Source: Microbacterium sp. SORGH_AS_0862
GTDB taxonomy: Bacteria > Actinomycetota > Actinomycetes > Actinomycetales > Microbacteriaceae
Length of the DNA: 64,000 bases
Direction of reading: 5' to 3'
Assembly (NCBI RefSeq): GCF_030818795.1
Contig: NZ_JAUTAY010000001.1
Span: forward strand, 1,426,001-1,490,000
In this document: positions 44,907 through 54,347 of the stretch, piece after piece
Numbering within the stretch: the first letter of the stretch is position 1
Layout: every line of letters starts with the position of its first letter
Notes under the pieces: generated by a model
Databases searched by the model: none
What the model was told of the DNA's origin: nothing
The model's input: the letters and a program-made list of their open reading frames with translations, nothing else
Made by a program: the position numbers and the translations under genes

Positions 44907-45212
44907 TTACCAGCTGGACTTGGTCACACCGGGCAGCTCGCCACGGTGGGCCATGTCGCGGAAGCGCACACGCGAGATGCCGAACTTCGACAGCACACCG
45001 CGGGGGCGACCGTCGATGACGTCACGCGAACGCAGGCGCACGGGCGACGCGTTGCGCGGCAGCTTCTGCAGGCCGACACGGGCGGCCTCGCGCTGCTCGT
45101 CGGTGGACTCGGGCGAGACGAGCGCCTTCTTCAGCTCGGCGCGCTTGGCGGCGTAGCGGTCGACGACCTCCTGGCGCTGCTTGTTGCGCGCGATCTTGCT
45201 CTTCTTAGCCAT
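44907..45212 (-). CDS. rpsN: 30S ribosomal protein S14, zinc-free form
   Basis: The 101-residue long-form S14 has [20 protein letters not shown] at the start and the C-terminal [20 protein letters not shown]. It has no CxxC pairs, so it is the zinc-independent (C-) paralogue. In many actinobacteria such copies replace the zinc form under zinc limitation. Here it is the third gene of rpmB-rpmG-rpsN, 3 bp after rpmG. No Zur-like palindrome was seen upstream of the cluster, so constitutive use is possible. Confidence 0.95.
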   Translation of the reverse strand: MAKKSKIARNKQRQEVVDRYAAKRAELKKALVSPESTDEQREAARVGLQKLPRNASPVRLRSRDVIDGRPRGVLSKFGISRVRFRDMAHRGELPGVTKSSW

Positions 45213-45215
45213 GGA

Positions 45216-45386
45216 TCAGCGCTCCTCTCGGAATTCGACGTGCTTGCGGATGACCGGGTCGTACTTCTTGAGCACGATGCGGTCGGGGTTGTTGCGACGG
45301 TTCTTGCGCGTCACGTAGGTGTAGCCCGTGCCGGCGGTCGAACGCAGCTTGATGATCGGACGGACGTCCTGAGCCTTCTTCGCCAT
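45216..45386 (-). CDS. rpmG: 50S ribosomal protein L33, zinc-free form
   Basis: A 56-residue protein starting [19 protein letters not shown] and ending [12 protein letters not shown]. It has the L33 core [20 protein letters not shown] without the CxxC pairs of the zinc form. Its ATG shares one base with the TAA stop of rpmB (TAATG), so it is translationally coupled. Confidence 0.95.
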   Translation of the reverse strand: MAKKAQDVRPIIKLRSTAGTGYTYVTRKNRRNNPDRIVLKKYDPVIRKHVEFREER

Positions 45387-45622
45387 TAGAGCTTCACACC
45401 CTTCGCGATGAGGTCCTTGACGACGGACTCGATGCCGCGTGCGTCGATGACCTTGATGCCCTTCGCCGAGACGTTGAGCTTGACGTTACGACCCAGCGAG
45501 GGCACGTAGTACGTCTTCTTCTGCACGTTCGGGTCGAAGCGGCGCTTCGTCCGGCGGTGCGAGTGCGAGATGTTGTGACCGAAGCCGGGAACCGCTCCAG
45601 TCACCTGGCACACTGCTGCCAT
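45386..45622 (-). CDS. rpmB: 50S ribosomal protein L28
   Basis: The 78-residue protein begins [19 protein letters not shown] and has the family's [16 protein letters not shown] and [14 protein letters not shown] segments. Only a single cysteine is present, so it is also the non-zinc form. AAGGAG lies eight bases before the ATG. It is the first gene of the three-gene ribosomal cluster; a -10-like TAGACT (45765-45770, minus strand) lies about 145 bp upstream. Confidence 0.95.
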   Translation of the reverse strand: MAAVCQVTGAVPGFGHNISHSHRRTKRRFDPNVQKKTYYVPSLGRNVKLNVSAKGIKVIDARGIESVVKDLIAKGVKL

Positions 45623-45919
45623 GGTGATGTCTCCTTCTGTACCGTGACGCCGGACGGCGCCACCCAAGATCCCTTGTCTGCGCCCACGATCGACCCGGCC
45701 GTTTCCGACCCGGAAGAGGATGTGGACACGAACTGCGCGCAGGAGTGCGCACAGACAAGGAGTCAGTCTAGCACGCGCGGCGTGTCGCCTTGACGACAGC
45801 CCTCCCCTGCCGACCTTCGCACCACGTTGTCCACAGCGCACCGCGCGCTGGCACGTTCGGCCGGAGCCGCACTGCCACGATGGCGTGACGGCTGCGACGC
45901 CGTCGATTCGGGGGAGACG

Positions 45920-48900
45920 ATGACGGACACACCGCAGGGCGGACGCTGGCCCGCATCCGCGCGCGAGCTCGGCGATCCCCACAAGTGCCCCTCCTGCTTC
46001 GCGGTGATCAGCGGTTCGCCCTGCTCCGTGTGCGGGCAGCCGCTGGACGACCCGCGGATGGGGCAGGTCCTCGCTATCGGCCAGACGATGGCGGATGCGG
46101 AGGCCACGCGCCAGAGCATCATGTCCGCCGTCCGCGAGAGCGCCGTCGCCGCGCGACAGGCGGCCCTCGCGGAGCAGGCCGCCCTCGCCGAAGAGGCCGC
46201 TATCGCCGCCCAGCGGCGAGTGACACCCCCGGCGCCCGTCGTCCCCGCGCCCGTCGCCGCCGCCGCGCCCGATGCGTCGGACGCCCGCGCGCTCGCGGCC
46301 GAGGCCGTACGTGTGGATCCCGTCCGCTCCGCACCCGTTGATCCCACCTCCCCGCATCCCGGGGCGCAGCCGCCGGCCGCAGAGCCGGCACCTCGCCGAC
46401 GGCGGCTCACGGTGCCGGTGCTGCTGCTCATCGTGGGCGTCTCGCTCGTCGGCGTGGCGGCGGTGTTCTTCCTGCTGCTCGCCTGGTTCGTGGCCGGCAT
46501 CGCCCTGCGCGCCGTCATCGTGGGCGCGATCACGCTCCTCACGATCGGCGGCGCGTCGCTGCTGCGTCGCCGGGGCCTCACGGCCACGGCGGAGGGCATC
46601 GCGGCGCTCGGCGTCGTGCTGCTGGGGCTCGACACCTGGGCGGTGTACGCCAACGATCTGTTCGGCGCGGCGATCCTCCGGCCGGCCGTGTGGACGGGCA
46701 TCGGCGCCCTCGCGGTGGCGGTCATCTGCCGCGCGTGGGCACGTGTCTCGCGGCTGCGCACCCCCGATGTCGCCGCATCGCTCGCACTCCCCGCGGGGAT
46801 CGGGTTCCTCGTCGGGGGCGCCGTCGCGTTACCGCCGTCCGAGGCGCTGATCGCAGGACTCCTGGGCGCCGCGCTCGGCGGGCTCGCGCACGCGCTTCCC
46901 GCGCCCGCATCGTCGGCGCGCGCGGGTGAGGCGGGAGCCGTCGAGCGCTCGGCGCTCGCGATCGTCGGCCTGTCCGCCCTCGCGGCGGGCGCGCTGCTGA
47001 CGCCGTTGTTCGCCGAGGGGCTCGGCGCAGCGATCTGGGCCAATGGCGGCGTTCTCGTGATCGGTTCGGCGTACGCGTTCGCGCAGCGCCCGGCGGCACC
47101 CGAACGCGTGGCCGGCGCGTGGCTCGGCGCTGCGGCATCCGTACTGGCGACCCTCGCCCTCGCAACCGCCGGGTGGCAGCTCGCCGCCCGCAGCGATCTG
47201 CCCGTGTTCGGCGTGCTCGTGGCGCCGGTCCTGGCGGTCGCCACGGCGGTCGCGCTGGATCGTCTGCGGATCCGGTTGCCCTGGCTGACACCCGCGGCCA
47301 TCACCGCCGGGATCGTCGCAGTCTGCTCCCTCGCCGTACACATCGTGATGTGGTCGGCGAGGGCAGCGCTCGCGATCTCCGGCAACTGGGCGCTGTGGCG
47401 CACGTCGGCGTTCGAGTCCGCCGGCGCCTCGCTCGAGATCCCGCTGCTCGCACTCGTCGCCGCGGTGGTGCTGAGCGTGCTCCTGTTCTCCGCTCCCACG
47501 GCACGACGAGACGCCGTTCGGCACGTCCGCCCGATCGTCGGCGCGCTCCTCCTGACCTGCGCCGCGGCGCTCAGCCTGATCCCGGCGGCGGCGGTCGCGG
47601 GCGGTGTCGTCGTTGCGGCCGCATCCGTCGTCGCGATCCGCCGGCGTGCGGACATGGCGGGATGGGTCGCCGCGGGCTTCATCGGCGCCGGCGCCGCCTA
47701 CCTGACAGGCCTGTCGGCGATCTGGCTGTGGGTCGCCGCAGTCGCCGTCGCCGCACTGCTGCCCGTTGCTCATCGGCTCGCTTCGCGTGCGGCGGGCGGC
47801 CTCGCCGTCGCCTTCGCCATCCTTCCGATCGCCGTGCTCACGGTCTCGTCGATCATCGCGCCGAACGCGCTGGCCGTGCAGCTCGGCGGAGCATCGGATG
47901 CCGCCGCCGCCGGCTGCGCGTTCGTGCTGCTGCAGTGGGTCGCCCTGGTCTCGGCGCTCGCCTCGTTGCTGGGCTGGCACGACGCCGCATCGCGCCGAGC
48001 GCTCACCCTCGCCGCGACCGCGCTGCTCGCCGTCTCCCTCCCCGCCGCGGCGACGCTGGGCACCTCGCCGCTCGCCGAGCGCGCCCTGCTCGAACCGGGT
48101 CTCGGCATCGCGCGAGCAGCCCTGCTGGTCGTCGCGTTGCTCGCGCTGACCGCGCGGCACGGCGAGAGCCCGGTCGCCTGGGCGAGTGCCGCATTCGTCG
48201 CGCCTACCGCGGCGAACGGCGCGCTGGCCCTGCTCACTCTGATCGCCGCGCCGCCGTTCACCACTGCGCTCGTGACGGTCGCGGTTGCCGCGGTCGTCAT
48301 CGGAGGCGGCGCGGCCCTCGCGCTGCGCACCCGCATGACCCGTGTACGTCTGGCGGCAGATCTGGGCGCGGCCGTCGTGATCCTGCTGGCGGCCTGGCCG
48401 GCTCCGCTCCCGGGCGGCCGGGTGCTCTTCTCGGTACCGACCGAGTGGCGCGGGGCTTTCGTCGCGATCATCGCGATCGCGATCGGCGCCGCATCCGTCA
48501 CCCGGGGCTGGCGCGCCGCGCGCGCGGGCGGGGTTCCCCTCGCCGCGGCTCCGCGACGCCTGCTGGCCTGGCCGGCATTCGCGGCAGCGACAGCCGCGCT
48601 GTGGCTGTGGCTCGGATCGGCATGGCCCGAAGCCGCCCTGGAGGCGCACGTCGTCCCGCCGGCCGCGGGCCTGGTCGCCTTCGCGGTCCTGCTGAGCAGA
48701 CTGGGCCGCCTTCCCGAGGCGACGGTCGCGGCGGCGCTCGGCGTGGGCCTGGGGCTTCTCCCGTCCGCGGCCACCGCGCTGGGCGGGGACGCGACGCGCG
48801 GAATCGTCGCGGCCGTGCTCGCCACGGCCATCGCCGGGGCGTCGGCCTTCCTGGCGCGCCTTCGTTCGTCCGCTCCCGGCCTCGCCGCGGCCGCCACGGC

Positions 48901-50695
48901 GCTCGGCGCACTGCTCCTCGCGTCGAGCGGCCTCGTCGTCAGCGGACCCGCGGTCGCCGGCCTGTGGTCGGCGGCCGCCGTGGCCGTGACGCTGGTCGTC
49001 GGTGTCGGCCTCGCGCGGGAGACCTCCGCCCCTGCGGTGAGCGTCGCGACCGTGTCCGGCCCCGTCGCGACCGTCGTGTCCGCGGCCGCCGTCATCAGCG
49101 CCGTCGCGACGCAGGACTCGCTCGTGGTGGGTCTGACGCTCATGCTCGCCCTGCTCGCGCTGCACGTCGCAGCAGCCGGCGCGCACCGCATCCCGCTGAC
49201 ACCGGCCCTGCGCTGGACCACGTGGGCCGTCGCGCTGGTCGCCGGCTCCCTGATGCTCGCCGGCGGCGTGTTCACCGAGGTCGAGCTGGCCTTCGCGCCC
49301 GCGGGCGTCGCGCTCGCGGTGGGGGCCATCATCGCCGCCCTGCGCGCCGACCGCACCAGCCCCCTCGAACGCGCAGTGTGGCTGGCCGGCCTCGCGCTCA
49401 CCGCCCTGCCGAGCGTGTTCGCCCCCGCAGAGCCGCTGCGCGCATGGCTGGTCATCTCGCTGGCACTTGCGGCCGCCCTCATCCTCGTGCTCGCCCCGCT
49501 GCCCGACATCGGCCGCCTCAAGACGCCGTCCGCGCTCGTGCTCCTGGTCGCCGCCTGGGCGATGGCGGTGCGCATCGCGGGAACGGATGCGGCGGCACCC
49601 ACCATCGCAGCGCTGGTCGTCGGTGTCGGCACGGTCGCCGTGGCGGCGGGGCTCGTCCGGATCGGCTCGCGGGCAGGTGTCCCCTCCGCGGTCGCCGCCG
49701 TCGGCTCGGTCTTCGTGGTCGTGACCCTCGCCCTGCGGCTCGACGGAGCGCCCGCGACGACGGCCGTGACGATGAGCGCCGCGGCGCTGGTCGGTGTGGC
49801 CTCCGCTCTCGTTCTCGGACACGAGCGCTGGCGGGGCGTCGCCGCCGTCGCGGCGGTCGCGAGCGCGGTCACGCTGGCCATCGCGGCGGGAACCCGCATC
49901 CTGCTCCTGACGAAGCTGCCGGGCGCGCTCTTCACGATCGAACCGGAGATCTGGAGTCTCACGGCGCTCGGGCTCGTCACCGCCGTCGCGGTCGCGGCGC
50001 TGCGCACCCGCGCCGGCACAGGTGTCGATCTCGCCGCGATGATCCTGCTCTCGGCAGCGGTCGGCGCGTTCACGATCGCCGAGCTCACCGTGTTCGACAC
50101 GGCGCAGACCAGCGTTCGCGTCCTGCTGATCATGGTCGTGCTGAGCGCGGCGGGGACCGCCGGCTGGGCGCTGCGCCGCCGCAACGGCCTCGTGCTGCTG
50201 GGCGCCGCCGGCGCCTTCGCCCTCGTCACCGCGGCATCGACGGCGCCCGCCGTGATCACGATCATCGAGGTGATCACCGCGCCGCCCGCTCTCGCGGGGC
50301 TCGCGGTGGGCATCGCCCGGATGCGGGCCGAACCCGCCCGGCGCTCGTGGTCCGCACTCGGGGGGTGGCTCGCGCTGCTGACGCTGCCGTCGCTCGCGTA
50401 CGATTTCGACCCGGACGCGGTGCTGTGGCGCGTCATCGCCCTGGGCGCCGTGGCCATCGCGCTCGTCGTCATCGGCGCGGTCCGCGCTCTGCAGGCGCCG
50501 CTCGTGGTGGGCTCGGCGGTGCTGCTCGTGCACGCGGTCGCGCAGCTGTGGCCGTGGATCGCCGCCGCTTACGTGGCCTTCTGGTGGCTGTGGCTGGGTC
50601 TCGGCGGTGTCGCGCTCATCTTCCTGGCGGCCCGCTACGAGAAGCGGATGCGGGCCATCAAGGCCGCCTTCGCCGCGGTCACCGCGCTGCGCTGA
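45920..50695 (+). CDS. very large polytopic membrane protein with N-terminal zinc ribbon (SCO7613-like)
   Basis: The 1,591-residue protein begins with a zinc-ribbon [17 protein letters not shown] (residues 18-34), a helical and Ala/Pro-rich cytoplasmic region to about 165, and then about 45-50 hydrophobic helices rich in Ala, Val and Leu to the C-terminus. This layout resembles actinobacterial proteins annotated as SCO7613 C-terminal domain or DUF2157-like membrane proteins of unknown role. There is no catalytic motif I can recognise. The ATG at 45920 follows GGGGGAGA. Its last codons lie in the left copy of a 48-bp direct repeat (50667-50714). The 297-bp region upstream (45,623-45,919) holds the rpmB promoter and nothing else obvious. 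Confidence 0.85.
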   Translation: MTDTPQGGRWPASARELGDPHKCPSCFAVISGSPCSVCGQPLDDPRMGQVLAIGQTMADAEATRQSIMSAVRESAVAARQAALAEQAALAEEAAIAAQRRVTPPAPVVPAPVAAAAPDASDARALAAEAVRVDPVRSAPVDPTSPHPGAQPPAAEPAPRRRRLTVPVLLLIVGVSLVGVAAVFFLLLAWFVAGIALRAVIVGAITLLTIGGASLLRRRGLTATAEGIAALGVVLLGLDTWAVYANDLFGAAILRPAVWTGIGALAVAVICRAWARVSRLRTPDVAASLALPAGIGFLVGGAVALPPSEALIAGLLGAALGGLAHALPAPASSARAGEAGAVERSALAIVGLSALAAGALLTPLFAEGLGAAIWANGGVLVIGSAYAFAQRPAAPERVAGAWLGAAASVLATLALATAGWQLAARSDLPVFGVLVAPVLAVATAVALDRLRIRLPWLTPAAITAGIVAVCSLAVHIVMWSARAALAISGNWALWRTSAFESAGASLEIPLLALVAAVVLSVLLFSAPTARRDAVRHVRPIVGALLLTCAAALSLIPAAAVAGGVVVAAASVVAIRRRADMAGWVAAGFIGAGAAYLTGLSAIWLWVAAVAVAALLPVAHRLASRAAGGLAVAFAILPIAVLTVSSIIAPNALAVQLGGASDAAAAGCAFVLLQWVALVSALASLLGWHDAASRRALTLAATALLAVSLPAAATLGTSPLAERALLEPGLGIARAALLVVALLALTARHGESPVAWASAAFVAPTAANGALALLTLIAAPPFTTALVTVAVAAVVIGGGAALALRTRMTRVRLAADLGAAVVILLAAWPAPLPGGRVLFSVPTEWRGAFVAIIAIAIGAASVTRGWRAARAGGVPLAAAPRRLLAWPAFAAATAALWLWLGSAWPEAALEAHVVPPAAGLVAFAVLLSRLGRLPEATVAAALGVGLGLLPSAATALGGDATRGIVAAVLATAIAGASAFLARLRSSAPGLAAAATALGALLLASSGLVVSGPAVAGLWSAAAVAVTLVVGVGLARETSAPAVSVATVSGPVATVVSAAAVISAVATQDSLVVGLTLMLALLALHVAAAGAHRIPLTPALRWTTWAVALVAGSLMLAGGVFTEVELAFAPAGVALAVGAIIAALRADRTSPLERAVWLAGLALTALPSVFAPAEPLRAWLVISLALAAALILVLAPLPDIGRLKTPSALVLLVAAWAMAVRIAGTDAAAPTIAALVVGVGTVAVAAGLVRIGSRAGVPSAVAAVGSVFVVVTLALRLDGAPATTAVTMSAAALVGVASALVLGHERWRGVAAVAAVASAVTLAIAAGTRILLLTKLPGALFTIEPEIWSLTALGLVTAVAVAALRTRAGTGVDLAAMILLSAAVGAFTIAELTVFDTAQTSVRVLLIMVVLSAAGTAGWALRRRNGLVLLGAAGAFALVTAASTAPAVITIIEVITAPPALAGLAVGIARMRAEPARRSWSALGGWLALLTLPSLAYDFDPDAVLWRVIALGAVAIALVVIGAVRALQAPLVVGSAVLLVHAVAQLWPWIAAAYVAFWWLWLGLGGVALIFLAARYEKRMRAIKAAFAAVTALR

Positions 50696-50714
50696 GCCCG
50701 GGGCCGGCGCCGCG
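50667..50714 (+). repeat. 48-bp direct repeat, left copy
   Basis: Identical to 51633-51680 at 46 of 48 positions. It covers the end of the large membrane protein gene and, on the opposite strand, what reads as the last codons of the glycosylase gene ([14 protein letters not shown]). Confidence 0.9.
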
Positions 50715-50745
50715 GCCAGGGGTGCCGTACGCCGACCTGCGCAAC

Positions 50746-50751
50746 TAGTCT
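50746..50751 (+). promoter_or_regulatory. -10 element of the DUF2262-like gene
   Basis: TAGTCT ends seven bases before the GTG at 50759 with no ribosome-binding site, consistent with a leaderless transcript. Confidence 0.5.
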
Positions 50752-50758
50752 GATCGGC

Positions 50759-51622
50759 GTGTCAGAGAGCAGCGAACGAGCGGCCTTCGATGGTCGTCAC
50801 GCCGCGCAGTCGATCGAGATCACCGTGCTCACCGGCCAGAGCGTCGGAGGCGCCGGCAAGCCCGGAGGCGCGCTGCTCTGGACGCCGTCGGCAGACCTGA
50901 TCGCTTACATCGACGAGACCGGTGCGCCGGTCACCGCGAACGGTCGCTTGTCGTGGCTCGCGACCGAGGCGCAGCGCGACACGTGGATCCACAACCTCGC
51001 ACCCCTGACCCAGTACCGGGTGAGAGTCCGTCGCGCTGCCCCCGACCCGTCGGAGTACGCGAAGTACAACATGCCCGTCCCCGACCTCTCGCACCACTTC
51101 GCCCTCGACGACGTGCTCGAGCGCGACCTGCACGTTCCGGCCCTCGATCAGCGGCGCGAGGAGTGGATGCAGCCCATCACGCTCTCCACCGACGAGGGAA
51201 GATTCGAGCTCGACCGCTCGCTCGGATGGTTCTCGGGAGACCTCCCGTGGGGCGAGGGTCGCGTGTCGGTCAGCCTCACCGTCGACGACGACGCCCCCGA
51301 GGGTGCGGAAACCTGCGATCGGGCCCTCGCCCGCCTCAGGGGCTTGCTCGCCGACGTGCCCGCGGTCGATGCGCGGTGGCGCGCCTTTGCGGCATCCGAA
51401 CTCATCGAATCGGCCAATGCATGGCAGCGAGAGGACGATGAGACCACCGAACCGGTCACGCCCGCGACGTTCGCGCAGCGGATCTCGTTGAGCGAGTTGG
51501 TCATCTCCAGTGACGGGTCGGTGACGCCGTACTACGACGACGGCGACCTGTTCTTCGGCCACGCGATCCTGATCGACATCGAGCCCGACGACTCTCTCAC
51601 CGACGCGTACATCGCGGGCTGA
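50759..51622 (+). CDS. DUF2262-like protein
   Basis: The 287-residue soluble, acidic protein has a WxxD-rich beta region and segments such as FELDRSLGWFSGDLPWGEGRVSVSL and VISSDGSVTPYYDDGDLFFGHAILI that look like the DUF2262 family. No enzymatic motif, signal peptide or membrane helix is seen. It lies alone between the two copies of a 48-bp repeat, so it appears to be an inserted gene. The family call is tentative. Confidence 0.6.
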   Translation: MSESSERAAFDGRHAAQSIEITVLTGQSVGGAGKPGGALLWTPSADLIAYIDETGAPVTANGRLSWLATEAQRDTWIHNLAPLTQYRVRVRRAAPDPSEYAKYNMPVPDLSHHFALDDVLERDLHVPALDQRREEWMQPITLSTDEGRFELDRSLGWFSGDLPWGEGRVSVSLTVDDDAPEGAETCDRALARLRGLLADVPAVDARWRAFAASELIESANAWQREDDETTEPVTPATFAQRISLSELVISSDGSVTPYYDDGDLFFGHAILIDIEPDDSLTDAYIAG

Positions 51623-51632
51623 CGACCCCGAC

Positions 51633-51680
51633 CCTTCGCCGCGGTCACCGCGCAGCGCTCAGCCCGGGGCCGGCGCCGCG
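51633..51680 (+). repeat. 48-bp direct repeat, right copy
   Basis: The right copy of the 48-bp repeat lies at the C-terminal end of the truncated glycosylase gene. The copies are 966 bp apart and enclose only the DUF2262-like gene. Confidence 0.9.
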
Positions 51681-52085
51681 TCCCCAGCGGAATGCCGAGA
51701 CGGTGGGGTCGTCGGGGATCCAGAAGCGCCACGGGAACTCGTCGCCGCCGGCGAGCCCCGCCACCCCGACGCGCGGTCCCGTGGTGATGTCTCGGCGAGG
51801 ACTCACCGGCAGGAGGAGCCGGGCGCGGGCCCCTGCCCGGATCTCACCGGTCACCGCGTCGATGCCGTCGTGCACGGGATGACGCAGCCCCGAGGCATCA
51901 CCGAGACGCCCCGGTCCGCGCGCCAGGTCGCGGTCGTGGCGCACGACACCGCGCTCGCTGCGGCGGCGACGGGCCGCATCCGCACCCTCGACGACCTCCG
52001 CGCCGCGCAGGAGCACACCGCCGGCGACCCCCGCGGGCCCGCACACCACGTTCACGCAGGAGTGGATGCCGTGCGGCATCCACCG
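51645..52085 (-). pseudogene. 3-methyladenine DNA glycosylase, N-terminally truncated at the prophage edge
   Basis: The remaining 144 or so codons contain the AAG-family segment MPHGIHSCVNVVCGPAGVAG and the downstream GDASGLRHPVHDG and SPRRDITTGPRVGVAG regions. The N-terminal part with the catalytic Glu (EVEAY-type motif) is absent: upstream of about 52,085 the sequence becomes unrelated and a phage lipoprotein gene begins. The protein would therefore be inactive. The most likely cause is prophage integration into the gene, with the 5' part at the other, unseen prophage end. Confidence 0.75.
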
Positions 52086-52117
52086 ATAACCATATGAATA
52101 CCCGCGGCGCGTTCGAC

Positions 52118-52123
52118 TACGCT
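52118..52123 (+). promoter_or_regulatory. -10 element of the phage lipoprotein gene
   Basis: TACGCT ends seven bases before the ATG at 52131, leaderless style; a lysogeny-expressed moron would need its own promoter like this. Confidence 0.45.
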
Positions 52124-52130
52124 TCTCGAC

Positions 52131-52532
52131 ATGACACGAGTAGCCACCTGGGGGGCGCTGCTCGCACTCGGCATCATGCTGACCGCGTGCTCATCGCCCG
52201 CCACACCGAACGCCGCACCGGCAGAGACGGATGCGCCGTCGATCCCAGTCGGCTACAAGCAGATTGGTGACGACGTAGCGGTGAAGTGGGCCGACAGCTC
52301 CTCCGAGCTGGCGTGCGATCGCGGCGCTTGCGCCACACTCCTGGTCGTGGCCCTTCGCGATTGCCCGAGGCTCTACGCCGAGGCAAGCCTGGTAGACGAC
52401 GGCGGCTCCGCGATCGACTGGACGAACGACACGCTGAGCGGCCTACGGATGCACGATCGCGGCAAGATCCAGTTCCAAACGTCGAACACCGAGGTTCACG
52501 AGTTCAAGCTCAGCGACATCGCCTGCTCCTGA
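52131..52532 (+). CDS. prophage lipoprotein of unknown function
   Basis: The 133-residue protein has a signal peptide ending in the lipobox LTAC and a small extracytoplasmic domain with four further cysteines. It is just inside the prophage edge, transcribed away from the junction, with its own -10. Surface lipoproteins carried as prophage morons often block superinfection, but that is only an inference. Confidence 0.7.
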   Translation: MTRVATWGALLALGIMLTACSSPATPNAAPAETDAPSIPVGYKQIGDDVAVKWADSSSELACDRGACATLLVVALRDCPRLYAEASLVDDGGSAIDWTNDTLSGLRMHDRGKIQFQTSNTEVHEFKLSDIACS

Positions 52533-52598
52533 GCAATCCGACGCGTTGCCCGCGGCCACCCGCGACGCGTCGCGAGGATCCCCGCGACGCCATCGACA

Positions 52599-52604
52599 TA
52601 GGCT
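52599..52604 (+). promoter_or_regulatory. -10 element of the small prophage gene at 52,611
   Basis: TAGGCT ends six bases before the ATG at 52611 with no ribosome-binding site. It matches the leaderless pattern of the chromosomal genes. Confidence 0.4.
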
Positions 52605-52610
52605 GACAAG

Positions 52611-52883
52611 ATGCTCGCCGGACTCGTTCAGCCTCGGGAAACACAGACGGTCGAAGTCACCGGGCACACGCTCGAGGACGTGCATCAGCAGCTCGTCGCG
52701 AAGACCCCTCCCGGCTTCGTGCTCGCCGCCGGCCCCGTGCGCATGGCGAAGGGCACCACCGAGCTTTCAGCCACCGGCACCTACGCGGCGACGGCCGTCG
52801 AAGAGATCGAGGCTGACGACATGGCCGCGCTCGAGGCGAAGGTGCCTGATGGCTGGCGCCTTCTCAGCGTGCGCCGACTCTAG
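52611..52883 (+). CDS. small prophage protein of unknown function
   Basis: A 90-residue soluble protein (MLAGLVQPRETQTVEVTGHT), no recognised family. Its stop codon TAG overlaps the stop of the convergent gene at 52,880 on the palindrome CTAG. Confidence 0.55.
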   Translation: MLAGLVQPRETQTVEVTGHTLEDVHQQLVAKTPPGFVLAAGPVRMAKGTTELSATGTYAATAVEEIEADDMAALEAKVPDGWRLLSVRRL

Positions 52884-53155
52884 GGCAGCTTCCGGCCATC
52901 GCGATCCGGCCACGGGCTCGTCGCCGGCAGGCCCGGCGTGCTCGCCCGAAGCATCATCTGATGCAGCCGCATGCACGACTCGCGGAGGCTCGACCCCCAC
53001 CCGATCAACTCGCCCCGGTACTCAGTCCGGTAGCGCGGACCATCCGTCGTGCGGCGAATCTGAATGCTGCCGTATGGCTTCCCCGCGGGATCACTGAGCA
53101 CCCACACGCCGGGCTCGACCTCCTGCGCGGTCATGATCGGATGCCACTCAGCCAC
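52880..53155 (-). CDS. small prophage protein of unknown function
   Basis: The 91-residue protein begins MAEWHPIMTAQEVEPGVWVL and has a compact beta-like YGSIQIRRTTDGPRYRTEY region and a helical IGWGSSLRESCMRLHQMML segment. Similar short proteins are common near integrases in actinobacteriophages. It is downstream of the integrase on the same strand. Confidence 0.6.
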   Translation of the reverse strand: MAEWHPIMTAQEVEPGVWVLSDPAGKPYGSIQIRRTTDGPRYRTEYRGELIGWGSSLRESCMRLHQMMLRASTPGLPATSPWPDRDGRKLP

Positions 53156-53210
53156 GGCAGGAGCGTGCCACCAACGTGAGACATGGCGGCACGCCCGCTC
53201 GACTCCCCTT

Positions 53211-54116
53211 CTATGCGGCCGACGCGAAGACTCGCGCTGCCACGTGCGCCGCGTGACGATCGAGGTTCCCTCCTCGCCTGAAGTAGTGCACAGTCATCCC
53301 CGGATCGGCATGGCGCGCGAACTCCTGCGCCTCGCGAAGATCCGCCCCGGAGTCGATCACGGCCGTGACCGCCGAGTGGCGCAACGAGTGCGGGTGGATG
53401 TTCTCGGGCAGGGCCGCCTTCCGGCACAGGATCTTCACCCAGGCATAGGCGCCGTTGCGGTCCTGCTGTCGACCGTCGCGGCGCAGCACGAGCGGCCCAT
53501 CCAGGCGGTCACCGCGCGCCTGCTCGAGGATGCGGAGCAGCGGCACGGGCACCGGCATGAGAGCCGACTTACCGCCCTTGCCGACCACACTCAGCACCCG
53601 ATACCCGAGCTGATCCTCGGCGAAGTCCTCGATGCGCACGTTGCACGCTTCGGTCACTCGCAGCCCGAGCATGCACATCAGTGCGACGAGAGCGTGATGC
53701 GCTGGCGACTCAGCGGCGGCCGTGCGGAGCAGCGCCCCCACCTGGAACCTGTCGAGCCACGCGATGTCCGCGCTGAACGGCTCATGCTTCGGGAGCCGCA
53801 GCATCACGGTCGGGTCGCGGTGGATGCGCTCGTCGGCAACCGCGAGCCGGTAGAACGTGCGGAGAGTCTGAAGTCGGCGCCGCACCGAGCGCGGCCCGTT
53901 CCCCCGATCGTCCTCGAGGTAGGTGCGGAAGCGCTCGAGGTGAGTGCGGCGGATGGCGAGCGGATCGACACCCTGCGTCTCGCACCACTCGAAGAAGATG
54001 CGGAGATCCGCCGTGTACAGCGTCCTCGTTCCTCCGCGGTATCGCCCCAGGAACTCGCGGGCTGCTTCGTCTGCGATGCTGCTGCGCGCCGTCTCGGGCG
54101 CGGTAATGTCGCTCAT
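53211..54116 (-). CDS. prophage tyrosine integrase
   Basis: The 301-residue recombinase has an N-terminal SAM-like core-binding domain (about residues 20-105) and a catalytic domain with Arg in LGLRVTEACN, the HxxR box in HPHSLRHSAVT, the second His in HADPGMTVHY and the nucleophile Tyr in TVHYFRR. It integrates and excises the prophage. The ATG at 54116 follows GGAG; the longer frame to 54128 adds four residues. It lies about 1.1 kb from the left prophage junction, as expected for a gene near attP. Confidence 0.92.
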   Translation of the reverse strand: MSDITAPETARSSIADEAAREFLGRYRGGTRTLYTADLRIFFEWCETQGVDPLAIRRTHLERFRTYLEDDRGNGPRSVRRRLQTLRTFYRLAVADERIHRDPTVMLRLPKHEPFSADIAWLDRFQVGALLRTAAAESPAHHALVALMCMLGLRVTEACNVRIEDFAEDQLGYRVLSVVGKGGKSALMPVPVPLLRILEQARGDRLDGPLVLRRDGRQQDRNGAYAWVKILCRKAALPENIHPHSLRHSAVTAVIDSGADLREAQEFARHADPGMTVHYFRRGGNLDRHAAHVAARVFASAA

Positions 54117-54239
54117 GGCGATCTCCACTTGCTTGGATGTCGTCAGCCCCCGTCTGCTGCTCCAACAGCGGCGGGGGCGCTCCCGTCTTCGGGAGATGCC
54201 TCGAGCTTAGGACGTGTTGCGGTCGGCCGCCAACGACAC

Positions 54240-54284
54240 TTCAGCCCCTCGAGCCCGCCACGATGGCGAGCCCGAGGGGCTGAA
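54240..54284. terminator. nested hairpin between integrase and moron
   Basis: A 12-bp outer stem (54240-54251 with 54273-54284) encloses an inner CGCCA/TGGCG pair. It lies in the gap 54,117-54,347 between two divergent genes and may isolate their transcripts; the rest of this gap shows nothing recognisable. Confidence 0.55.
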
Positions 54285-54347
54285 CGTATTTCGTGCTTTG
54301 GTGGGTCACCCTTTGAGTAAGGCCCGATAGGATCGTGCGCAGGGGGC

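Noticed and set aside
45623..45919. Zur operator upstream of rpmB
   Set aside because: No AT-rich palindrome of the Zur type is present in this region.
46829..50533. A 1,234-codon open frame antisense to the large membrane protein gene, and other long antisense frames such as 283-2310 and 3118-5142
   Set aside because: High-GC coding sequence leaves the antisense frames free of stops. The translations are His/Arg/Gly-rich with no recognisable domain, and the opposite strand carries real genes.
51645..52079. Intact 3-methyladenine glycosylase starting at the internal ATG
   Set aside because: The N-terminal third, including the catalytic Glu segment, is missing compared with the family.
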